Assembly (NCBI GenBank): GCA_937884015.1
Contig: CALGBV010000281.1
Span: 1 to 11,493, forward strand
Direction of reading: 5' to 3'
From: an uncultured Bacteroidales bacterium
GTDB lineage: Bacteria; Bacteroidota; Bacteroidia; Bacteroidales; F082
Length of the DNA: 11,493 nt
The notes under the pieces were generated by a model that was given only the letters and a program-made list of their open reading frames with translations, did no database searches and was not told the origin of the DNA. Shown here piece after piece: positions 6,475-11,493 of the stretch. Within the stretch, counting starts at the first letter, position 1. Each line of letters starts with the position of its first letter. Position numbers and translations under genes: made by a program.

Positions 6475-7179
6475 ATGATTAGAAAATCTTTACTCACATT
6501 GGTGCTGTTAGCCTTTGCAGGCTTTGTTTCAGCACAATCATTGCAGTTTGAATTGAACGGCGAGGTGTTCACCGATGGTCAGGAAATCACTTGCACGAAT
6601 GATGAATACGGCTTTGGTGAAATCATTCAGCACATGTCGGTTCGTAACATGGCGGACTACGATTTGGCTGTGGTTATTGAAAAAGAAATTGTTGAGGACA
6701 TGGAAGGTGCCATGAACACGTTCTGCTTCGGCAATTGCTATGGTCCGGAAATGTTCATTAGTCCTTCGGTCAGAGTTGCCGCTCATTCTCTTAATGAAGA
6801 GGATCTCTCGTTTCATGTCATTTTCGAGCAACCAGGATGCGTCGTCATGAAGTATTATGCTTATCCTGAAGTTAATCCTACTGAAAGAGTTTCTATCGTT
6901 GTCAAGTTTGTCTATGATCCGACTGGCGTTTCTGAAAGCATTTCCATGAGTTCGGCCTATCCAAACCCTGCATCTTCAGTGGTCCGTTTCGATGTCAATT
7001 GCGAAGGCGCTGCTTCTGTTGAACTTTTCAACCTTCTTGGTCAGAAAGTAATGAATCAGAGCGTTGAAAACGGTCAGGTTGTCCTTTCAGTCGCCGATTT
7101 GAACGAAGGCGTTTACTTCTGCAACCTCAAGGTCAACGGCCAGGTCGTCAAGACTGAAAAGTTTATCGTTAAGAAATAA
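6475..7179 (+). CDS. Secreted protein of unknown function with T9SS type A sorting domain
   Basis: The protein has 234 residues. A clear signal peptide (MIRKSLLTLVLLAFAGFVSA, then QSLQF) is followed by a compact domain of about 135 residues (21-155). That domain is beta-rich, with cysteines in TCTND, NTFCFGNCYG and QPGCVV, and could be an Ig-like fold with disulfides. I do not recognise it as a named family. Residues about 160-234 are a type A sorting domain: SAYPNPASSVVRFDV, VELFNLLGQKV, NEGVYFCNLK and a lysine-rich end KTEKFIVKK. The product should be exported by Sec, then T9SS, to the cell surface. It has its own promoter, is divergent from the Omp28-like gene, and ends with a strong terminator, so it looks like a single-gene unit. 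Confidence 0.85.
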   Translation: MIRKSLLTLVLLAFAGFVSAQSLQFELNGEVFTDGQEITCTNDEYGFGEIIQHMSVRNMADYDLAVVIEKEIVEDMEGAMNTFCFGNCYGPEMFISPSVRVAAHSLNEEDLSFHVIFEQPGCVVMKYYAYPEVNPTERVSIVVKFVYDPTGVSESISMSSAYPNPASSVVRFDVNCEGAASVELFNLLGQKVMNQSVENGQVVLSVADLNEGVYFCNLKVNGQVVKTEKFIVKK

Positions 7180-7214
7180 GGAGTGTTTTTTTCGTATTTA
7201 TGCATTTTTCACGG

Positions 7215-7241
7215 GGCGTGGCTTTCAGCCACGCCTTTTTT
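7215..7241 (+). terminator. Intrinsic terminator after the small T9SS cargo gene
   Basis: A perfect 9-bp GC-rich stem, ggcgtggct/agccacgcc, with a 3-base loop is followed by six T's. It sits between two convergent genes (stops at 7179 and 7249). On the minus strand it lies just past coaE, where it has a weaker tail, so it may help end that unit too. Confidence 0.93.
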
Positions 7242-7248
7242 GTGCCAA

Positions 7249-7839
7249 TCATAGACACTTCAAAGCACTGTCAATTTCATTTATTTGCTGGCGCAAAAAA
7301 TCATCTTCATCATCGTTTTCATGATAAATGATGAAATCGGCGAGGCACCGCTTTTCATCCTCGCTCCATTGTGCTTTCATGCGGATATGCGCATCTTCAG
7401 GCGTGCAATGGTCGCGGGCCACAACTCGGCGAAGGCGCGTGCTTTCGGAGGCCGAAACCATGATGACGGCATCGAAAAGCTGTTCAATGTGCTTCTCGAA
7501 AATGATGGCGGATTCATACAAGACGTAAGGTGCCTCTTGCTGTTCCGCCCATTCTGCAAAATATTGGTTTAAAGCGGGATATAAGGTCTTTTCAACGAAA
7601 AGTCGTGATTTCTCATCGTTGAAAATGAGCTTTGACAGCCGGGCTTTGTCGAGAGTCCCGTCGGGAAGGTAGATTTCTTCTCCGAAACGGGCTTTCATGA
7701 TGGCTTTGATTTCGTCGCGGTAGTAAAGCTGTTTTGCCTCGTAATCGGAGTAAAACACGGGAATGCCTTGCGCTTCGAACAGGGCGCAAATCCACGACTT
7801 ACCGCAGCCGATGTTACCGGTTATCCCTATCTTTTTCAT
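7249..7839 (-). CDS. coaE: Dephospho-CoA kinase
   Basis: CoaE phosphorylates the 3'-hydroxyl of dephospho-CoA with ATP, the last step of CoA synthesis, in the cytoplasm. The protein has 196 residues, a normal length. The Walker A loop is at the N terminus in MKKIGITGNIGCGKS (8-15 GNIGCGKS; most homologues have GGIGSGKS). YSDYEAKQLY follows, with the DxxAr-like acidic position in the CoA-binding region. LYESAIIFEKHIEQLFDAVIMV covers the lid and strand, and RVVARDHCTPEDAHIRMKAQ is the family's conserved R-x-D-x-R region. The start at 7839 is fixed by the P-loop; the open frame upstream of it is only the shadow of ybbR. Its first 26 bases overlap the end of ybbR, so translation is probably coupled. 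coaD, the preceding step, is 5 kb away. Confidence 0.96.
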   Translation of the reverse strand: MKKIGITGNIGCGKSWICALFEAQGIPVFYSDYEAKQLYYRDEIKAIMKARFGEEIYLPDGTLDKARLSKLIFNDEKSRLFVEKTLYPALNQYFAEWAEQQEAPYVLYESAIIFEKHIEQLFDAVIMVSASESTRLRRVVARDHCTPEDAHIRMKAQWSEDEKRCLADFIIYHENDDEDDFLRQQINEIDSALKCL

Positions 7840-8770
7840 TGCTGATGATGATGTATTCCACGCGGTCGGGCGTGATGCCAAGCACCTGCACGTTGCTGGG
7901 CGAATCCAAATTGATGTGCAGCAGCGGATTGCGGCTTGCAATGTCATCGGCACTGACGCTTGCGGTAAAGGCATCGGCCTTGGTTTTTGCGTAGTCTTTG
8001 ATGGCAATCAGACATTTCACGCTGATGGAGGAAGGAATGAAACGGATTTCGAGGCTGTCGATGGACTGAATCGGCACGTCGATGTTCATTTCGGTGTATT
8101 TTTCAATGCTGACGCTGACTTCGACTTCCGAAACATTGCATCTGATTGAGTTTTCTGAAAGGTTGAGCGGCACGGTTTCGGTGAAACTTTGGCTTACGTT
8201 TTCCTTGGCAAGCGGCTGGGTTTCAATAGTGTGTATGTCGGCAAGCATTTCTTCGGTGCCGTAAACGGTGACACTGGCGGGGGTGATGATGGGCAGTCCG
8301 TAACGGGCGTATTGACGTTGCAACTGCAATTCGTCCTTCAAGGTGACGGGAACGACTTTCGACTTCAGGTTTTCCATGTTGAAATATATGGTCGCATCGT
8401 TCATGGTGATATCAGTGATATCTATGCCTAAACGATCGGCAAGCCGTTCTGCAACGTAATTACTGCTGAATGAATAGGTTATGTCGCCATTAAGACGATA
8501 GGGGACATCGTTGAGCGAAATGCTGACCGTGCGTTTCTGCTCCCTGATGAGGTTGTGCGCCAAGGTGAGGAAACCATCGGCTTCGAAGGCGAATTTCACG
8601 TTTTGCGTAGGCGAAGAAATCCATTTGTCGCAAGGCACGTCCTCAATCTGCAAGGTGAAGGAAGATTGCGTGGTGTATTCTTTCGACAGCTTGATTAGCA
8701 GCCACAAAACCGTTGATATGGCGAAAAATACGATGAATGTCAGTGATTTCCGCTTGACCTTAGCATTCAT
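7814..8770 (-). CDS. ybbR: YbbR-domain membrane-anchored protein
   Basis: The protein has 318 residues. A single N-terminal membrane helix lies at about residues 9-28 (LTFIVFFAISTVLWLLIKLS), and the rest is extracytoplasmic and beta-rich. The repeats are YbbR-like: segments such as VPVTLKDELQLQRQYARYG, ASVTVYGTEEMLADI and ETQPLAKENVSQSF match the family pattern of strand, turn and the phrase 'v.v.G....l..i'. In Firmicutes, YbbR (CdaR) regulates the cyclic-di-AMP synthase CdaA. No cdaA is seen here, so that role should not be assumed. It lies between yajC and coaE, as I recall from other Bacteroidota. It overlaps coaE by 26 bases, and a terminator-like hairpin lies just upstream of it. The family call is confident; the function is unknown. 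Confidence 0.88.
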   Translation of the reverse strand: MNAKVKRKSLTFIVFFAISTVLWLLIKLSKEYTTQSSFTLQIEDVPCDKWISSPTQNVKFAFEADGFLTLAHNLIREQKRTVSISLNDVPYRLNGDITYSFSSNYVAERLADRLGIDITDITMNDATIYFNMENLKSKVVPVTLKDELQLQRQYARYGLPIITPASVTVYGTEEMLADIHTIETQPLAKENVSQSFTETVPLNLSENSIRCNVSEVEVSVSIEKYTEMNIDVPIQSIDSLEIRFIPSSISVKCLIAIKDYAKTKADAFTASVSADDIASRNPLLHINLDSPSNVQVLGITPDRVEYIIISNEKDRDNR

Positions 8771-8786
8771 TTTCCTGATAAATTAA

Positions 8787-8819
8787 AACTGTCAGCCATA
8801 ACGATTATGGCCGACAGTT
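8787..8819 (-). terminator. Terminator- or attenuator-like hairpin between yajC and ybbR
   Basis: aactgtc-a-gccataa (8787-8801) pairs with ttatggc-c-gacagtt (8805-8819): 14 of 15 pairs, with one A-C mismatch and a 3-base loop. Read on the minus strand it is followed by TTAATTTA. It starts 18 bases past the yajC stop and ends 16 bases before the ybbR ATG. It could therefore end most yajC transcripts and lower ybbR-coaE expression, or be a processing site. Confidence 0.65.
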
Positions 8820-8837
8820 GTTCCGTAAATAATGTTA

Positions 8838-9155
8838 TTAAGCCTGACCGACGCGGCTGCCGTCCTTAACGATGGCGCTCTTTTCGATTTCGACTTCGGT
8901 GTCAGGAGCCAATGAAAGGACCACGGTGTGTTCCTTCACTTCAGCGATTTTTCCGTGAAAACCGCCGATGGTGACCACCTTGTCGCCTTTTTTCAGTTCA
9001 TCGCGGAATTTCTGTTCTTCCTTGGCCTTCTTGGATTGTGGACGGATGAAGAACAGCCAGAAAACGACGATGAGTAAAAGTAAAGGCAGTAATGTGCCCC
9101 AGGTTCCGCCTTTTGGCTGTTGCGCTGCTTGTAACAAAACTGTGATAAGATTCAT
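8838..9155 (-). CDS. yajC: Preprotein translocase subunit YajC
   Basis: YajC is an accessory inner-membrane subunit that associates with SecDF-SecYEG. The 105-residue length is normal. A short N-terminal leader ending QQPKGGTWG is followed by one hydrophobic helix (about 21-37, LLPLLLLIVVFWLFF). The family signature FIRPQSKKAKEEQKFRDELKKGDKVVTIGG comes next, covering about 36-65 and highly conserved. The cytoplasmic tail continues with HGKIAEVKEHTVVLSL. The ATG at 9155 gives the expected N terminus. The gene is separated from the upstream DUF1573 gene by an unusually long 261-base gap and from ybbR by a hairpin. I found no -7 box in that gap matching TAnnTTTG, so its promoter is uncertain. 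Confidence 0.95.
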   Translation of the reverse strand: MNLITVLLQAAQQPKGGTWGTLLPLLLLIVVFWLFFIRPQSKKAKEEQKFRDELKKGDKVVTIGGFHGKIAEVKEHTVVLSLAPDTEVEIEKSAIVKDGSRVGQA

Positions 9156-9180
9156 GATTGATTTGATATTTAAGGATTAA

Positions 9181-9239
9181 CTTTTAGACACTTTGACTTT
9201 TAGACATTTAGACTTTGGGACTCTTAGACAATCAGACTA
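9181..9239. repeat. Irregular CTTTTAGACA direct repeats
   Basis: cttttagaca occurs at 9181-9190 and 9197-9206, with a variant ctcttagaca at 9221-9230. Shorter tttagac/cagac/ctttga pieces lie between them, so nearly every unit ends in GAC or GACA. The spacing is uneven (16 and 24 bases), unlike a CRISPR array or a clean microsatellite. The origin is unknown. Confidence 0.6.
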
Positions 9240-9272
9240 TTTGATTATTTGATGGCATTTTTTTTTGCGTAT

Positions 9273-9331
9273 GTCATTCCCGAGCGAAGCGTCATTCCCG
9301 CCGTCCTCCTCGCGAAAGCGGGGACGGGAAT
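9273..9331. repeat. ATTCCCG palindromic repeat element
   Basis: gtcattcccg is repeated exactly at 9273-9282 and 9291-9300, 18 bases apart. The second copy begins a hairpin: attcccg (9294-9300) pairs with cgggaat (9325-9331). Inside it, tcctcgc (9307-9313) pairs with gcgggga (9318-9324) around a gaaa tetraloop. Six unpaired bases, ccgtcc (9301-9306), can instead pair with ggacgg (9322-9327). The form resembles dispersed intergenic palindromes built on ATTCCCGC...GCGGGAAT known from several bacterial genomes, here with an internal duplication. A T-rich tail follows on the + strand. Confidence 0.65.
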
Positions 9332-9416
9332 TTTATTTTATACTGTTGGTTATTATATTTTTATGAAATTGAACAATTTTGAACTTTTGATAACCGAAAA
9401 CTGATAACCCCAAAAA

Positions 9417-9869
9417 TTAAAACTCATCCGGTGTCATCACATCAGCCTTGAAACGTAGAACAGTCATCGATGGATTTGTGTTCGATATCACGCTCAAAGT
9501 CCTTGACTGGAATCCGTGGTGGCCTTTGCTGTCGTAGGTGGCCTTGATAAGCCCATCTTGTCCGGGTTTGATAGGTTCGCGCGGAAAATCGCCCGCAGTG
9601 CATCCGCAGCTGGTTTTCACTTCCGTGATAAGCAGGGGGGCGTTGCCCGTGTTGGTGAAATGGAACGAATAGGTGACAACTTCGCCTTGAAGGAGTTTGC
9701 CGAATTCGTGTTCGGTCTTGTCGAAAGTAATGATTGGTTCTTTTCCGGTAGGTTGTTCCGCCGACTTGGGATTGTTGACCAAATCAGTTGAAAGCGTGTC
9801 GTTGCCCTTGCTGCCGCAACTTGTCATTAGGCCCAAGGCTAATAGGAGTATTGGAAATATGTGCTTCAT
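9417..9869 (-). CDS. DUF1573 lipoprotein
   Basis: The protein has 150 residues. The N terminus is a lipoprotein signal with the modified cysteine at residue 18 (MKHIFPILLLALGLMTSC), followed by a polar linker to about residue 43. The rest is a single DUF1573 domain: FDKTEHEFGKLLQGEVVTYSFHFTNTG, then the family's conserved TSCGCT motif (86-91), and strands typical of ASH/MSP-like immunoglobulin folds (GLIKATYDSKGHHGFQSRTL). The biochemical role of DUF1573 is not established. It should be anchored in a membrane facing the periplasm or surface. The order DUF1573-yajC-ybbR-coaE recurs in Bacteroidota. The gene starts 18 bases after the stop of the T9SS type B gene, so the two are probably on one transcript. 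Confidence 0.9.
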   Translation of the reverse strand: MKHIFPILLLALGLMTSCGSKGNDTLSTDLVNNPKSAEQPTGKEPIITFDKTEHEFGKLLQGEVVTYSFHFTNTGNAPLLITEVKTSCGCTAGDFPREPIKPGQDGLIKATYDSKGHHGFQSRTLSVISNTNPSMTVLRFKADVMTPDEF

Positions 9870-9887
9870 TTTCTTGTGATTTCTTTG

Positions 9888-11108
9888 TTATTTGCTGCCT
9901 CTGAAAATCGTCACCGAACCCTGGTAGTTGGCATCCTGTTTCAGACCGTGGCATTTTAGCACGTAGAAATATGTGCCATCGGGCAGGCTGCCGCCGTCCC
10001 AATCGTTATGATAGTCATTCGACTGGTAGACGATGCGTCCCCAACGGTTGAAAACGACCAATTCTGATGATTCGTAATAGCTGCTTAAAGGTTCGTAGTT
10101 TTCGTATTCGTACTGGGTCTCAGGCTCCGAATCGCCTCTTGTGACATTGCCGTTCCCGTTGCCGCCATTGTCGATGTTGCCGCCCGATTCATCTATCGAA
10201 ATGATGAAATAATCGTTGGCTCCGTCGCCGTTTGGTGTGAAAATGTTCGGCACTTTCAGCTTGACAGGATTTACCTTGATGGTCTTATAATAAGAGGTGT
10301 CGCAGCCTTGCGGGTTGTAGACTTTCAGTTCGGTGATGAAATCGCCTACATCGACGTAGGTGAAACGTGGTTCCTCTTCATTGGAGTTGAGACCGTGTTG
10401 CGAGTTCAGAATCCAATAGAAATTGGAAATTTCGATGGAGTCGATGGACTTGTTTTCGAAAGAGAAAGTGACGTGAGGGTTTTGCATGTAAACCGTGTCG
10501 CCTGGGTCAGCCGTGATTTCGACAATCGGGTTCGGGTAGGCCTTGGTGAGGGTGCTGTCGGTTTGCGGGCAGCCGCGTCCATCCGTGACTTTGATTTTGT
10601 AATATTTGTAAGCCTCTAGGCCGATGGCCAGCGAATCGCAGCCAGGGGCTATGTGCAAAGGGCTGATGTTTTGCCATTCGTAAGTGTAAGGCGCAACCGA
10701 ACCATCAGCATACGCAAGCACTTGGGCTGTCCGTCCGTTGTCTTCCTCGGCATTGCTGCAGGTCTTCAGGATTTGATTGAAATGAATCTGGAAACGTGGC
10801 TTCACCTCAACCGTGAAAGGCTCTGATTCGCAAATCAGTTCCAGCGTATGCTTATTGCGTATTTCAACGCTATAAGTCGTAGTTTCAAAAGGCCTTACGG
10901 TGATTGTTGCAACGGCCTCGCCTCCAGGAGTCCAATAATATGCGTATGTGGTATCCTGCATCACGCTAAGCGTAACGGGCGTTTCGCTGCAAACCGGCAT
11001 TTCGGCATTGCACGTTATGGTGCATGGGTCTTGAGCCTTCAGGCTTGCCGAAAACACTAAGGCAACCCAAAGGAGACCGAATCTTGTTATGATGTCTTTC
11101 ACTTTCAT
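9888..11108 (-). CDS. Secreted protein with T9SS type B (gliding-motility C-terminal) sorting domain
   Basis: The protein has 406 residues. A signal peptide covers about 1-25 (ending SASLKAQ). Residues about 28-100 and 100-190 are beta-rich, cysteine-containing repeats of the SprB/Ig type (CNAEMPVCSETPVTL; YTYEWQNISPLH; KVTDGRGCPQTDS). Residues about 195-281 look like a PKD domain (PHVTFSFENKS, FTYVDVGDFITELKVYN). The C-terminal domain is type B: PNIFTPNGDGANDYFIIS (288-304), VVFNRWGRIVY (351-361), LPDGTYFYVL (375-384) and the end GSVTIFRGSK. Between the first two blocks is an insertion of about 40 residues (306-347), rich first in Gly/Asn and then in Glu/Tyr, where family members usually have only a short link. 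The product should be exported through Sec and T9SS to the surface. A role in adhesion or gliding is inferred from family only. Confidence 0.9.
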   Translation of the reverse strand: MKVKDIITRFGLLWVALVFSASLKAQDPCTITCNAEMPVCSETPVTLSVMQDTTYAYYWTPGGEAVATITVRPFETTTYSVEIRNKHTLELICESEPFTVEVKPRFQIHFNQILKTCSNAEEDNGRTAQVLAYADGSVAPYTYEWQNISPLHIAPGCDSLAIGLEAYKYYKIKVTDGRGCPQTDSTLTKAYPNPIVEITADPGDTVYMQNPHVTFSFENKSIDSIEISNFYWILNSQHGLNSNEEEPRFTYVDVGDFITELKVYNPQGCDTSYYKTIKVNPVKLKVPNIFTPNGDGANDYFIISIDESGGNIDNGGNGNGNVTRGDSEPETQYEYENYEPLSSYYESSELVVFNRWGRIVYQSNDYHNDWDGGSLPDGTYFYVLKCHGLKQDANYQGSVTIFRGSK

Positions 11109-11128
11109 TCTTCTACGGAAACAAATTG

Positions 11129-11136
11129 CAAAAATA
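11129..11136 (-). promoter_or_regulatory. -7 promoter element for the type B T9SS gene
   Basis: On the minus strand this reads TATTTTTG, an exact TAnnTTTG match, 20 bases before the ATG at 11108. A TTTCG on the same strand at 11161-11157 lies 20 bases upstream of the box, near the -33 TTTG consensus. It likely drives the type B gene and DUF1573, and perhaps yajC onward. Confidence 0.55.
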
Positions 11137-11187
11137 GGAAATTTTATGAAGTGAAACGAAATATGATGGTGTTTATTGTTTTTTCAC

Positions 11188-11195
11188 TATTTTTG
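11188..11195 (+). promoter_or_regulatory. -7 promoter element for hutU
   Basis: tatttttg matches TAnnTTTG exactly and lies 32 bases before the hutU ATG, giving a predicted leader of about 27 bases. No clear -33 element was found at the usual distance. Confidence 0.5.
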
Positions 11196-11227
11196 CATAT
11201 TCAAAAAGCAACATAATTTATAGCAAT

Positions 11228-11493
11228 ATGAACGCATTTAACGATTTCCAAAAAGAGATTCTGGCTGGCATTCCCGATGAACTGCCGGAAGTGAAAGAAT
11301 ACGACAAGAATATCAACCATGCACCGAAACGCAAGGACATCCTGACCAAGGAAGAAAAGCAGCTTGCCATCCGCAACGCTTTGCGCTACTTCCCTGCAAA
11401 ATTCCACGCAACTTTGGCTCCTGAATTTGCTGAGGAACTGGAAAAATACGGCCGCATCTACATGTACCGTTTCCGTCCTTCCTATAAGATGTA
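11228..11493 (+). CDS. hutU: Urocanate hydratase, 5' end
   Basis: The first 88 codons are present and the gene runs off the right edge. HutU adds water to urocanate, giving imidazolone propionate, the second step of histidine degradation, using tightly bound NAD+ in the cytoplasm. The N terminus is highly recognisable: INHAPKRKDILTKEEKQLAI, then NALRYFPAKFHATLAPEFAE and YGRIYMYRFRPSYKMY, all diagnostic of urocanase. The ATG at 11228 gives MNAFNDFQKEILAGIPDELP, a typical start. It has no Shine-Dalgarno, as is common in Bacteroidota. It is divergent from the type B T9SS gene. Other hut genes would be expected to follow beyond the window, but none is visible here. Confidence 0.95.
   Translation, partial: MNAFNDFQKEILAGIPDELPEVKEYDKNINHAPKRKDILTKEEKQLAIRNALRYFPAKFHATLAPEFAEELEKYGRIYMYRFRPSYKM

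Larger units (their letters stand above)
9156..9416. other. 261-base repeat-containing gap between DUF1573 and yajC
   Basis: No gene is seen here on either strand. The gap contains an irregular TTAGAC direct-repeat tract (9181-9239), a T-run (9258-9266), an ATTCCCG palindromic element (9273-9331), an AT-rich stretch, and two copies of tgataacc 14 bases apart (9388-9395 and 9402-9409). Most other same-strand gaps in the window are below 70 bases, so this spacer looks expanded by repeats. Confidence 0.6.

Noticed and set aside
7840..8007. N-terminal extension of coaE by 56 codons
   Set aside because: The extra residues are the out-of-frame shadow of ybbR, and the canonical P-loop start MKKIGITGNIGCGKS is at 7839.
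7814..8770. ybbR as a cyclic-di-AMP regulator (cdaR)
   Set aside because: The YbbR fold alone does not establish this, and no diadenylate cyclase gene is in the window.
9181..9240. Possible CRISPR array from the TTAGACA repeats
   Set aside because: The units are only about 10 bases, are unevenly spaced, and lack unique spacers of constant length. No cas gene is present.
9294..9331. Intrinsic terminator for the DUF1573 gene on the minus strand
   Set aside because: The stem is followed on the minus strand by GACGCTTCGC and then an A-run, with no U-tract. The T-rich side faces the plus strand, where no gene ends.

Overview
The window looks like chromosomal DNA from a member of the Bacteroidota, most likely the order Bacteroidales. 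Four lines of evidence point there. Three proteins carry type IX secretion (T9SS) C-terminal sorting domains, two of type A and one of type B. Every divergent intergenic region has -7 boxes matching or close to the Bacteroidota consensus TAnnTTTG, and Shine-Dalgarno sites are largely absent. A V-type ATPase subunit K gene is present. The order DUF1573 - yajC - ybbR - coaE is one I recall as conserved in this phylum. No mobile element, CRISPR array, tRNA or rRNA was seen.

Layout. At the left edge is the 3' end of the V-type ATPase proteolipid gene on the + strand, closed by a strong terminator. Bases 325-2838 hold a minus-strand run: NUDIX hydrolase, then coaD, then a secreted thioredoxin-fold protein whose active-site cysteines are replaced by serines. 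pyrE is divergent from the NUDIX gene across 34 bp and is followed by a small START/SRPBCC-like gene. That gene runs 11 bp into the end of birA, which lies on the minus strand. birA is itself coupled by an ATGA overlap to an upstream Omp28-like T9SS cargo gene. A second, unrecognised T9SS cargo gene is divergent from the Omp28-like gene and ends at a textbook terminator.

From 7249 to 11108 all genes are on the minus strand. In transcription order they are a T9SS type B (gliding-motility C-terminal) protein, a DUF1573 lipoprotein, yajC, ybbR and coaE. This block contains one long gap (9156-9416) filled with irregular direct repeats and an ATTCCCG palindromic element. It also contains a terminator-like hairpin between yajC and ybbR. 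At the right edge the 5' end of hutU (urocanate hydratase) begins on the + strand, divergent from the type B gene.

How the genes work together. Most are housekeeping: coenzyme A synthesis (coaD, coaE), pyrimidine synthesis (pyrE), protein biotinylation (birA), the Sec accessory factor yajC, and histidine degradation (hutU). Secreted or envelope proteins are interleaved among them, and some share a transcript with cytoplasmic enzymes. I found no convincing new defence or mobile system. The items most worth a second look are the coupling of birA to a secreted cargo gene, the SxxS thioredoxin-fold protein, the yajC/ybbR hairpin, the repeat-filled gap, and the T9SS cargo of unknown function.
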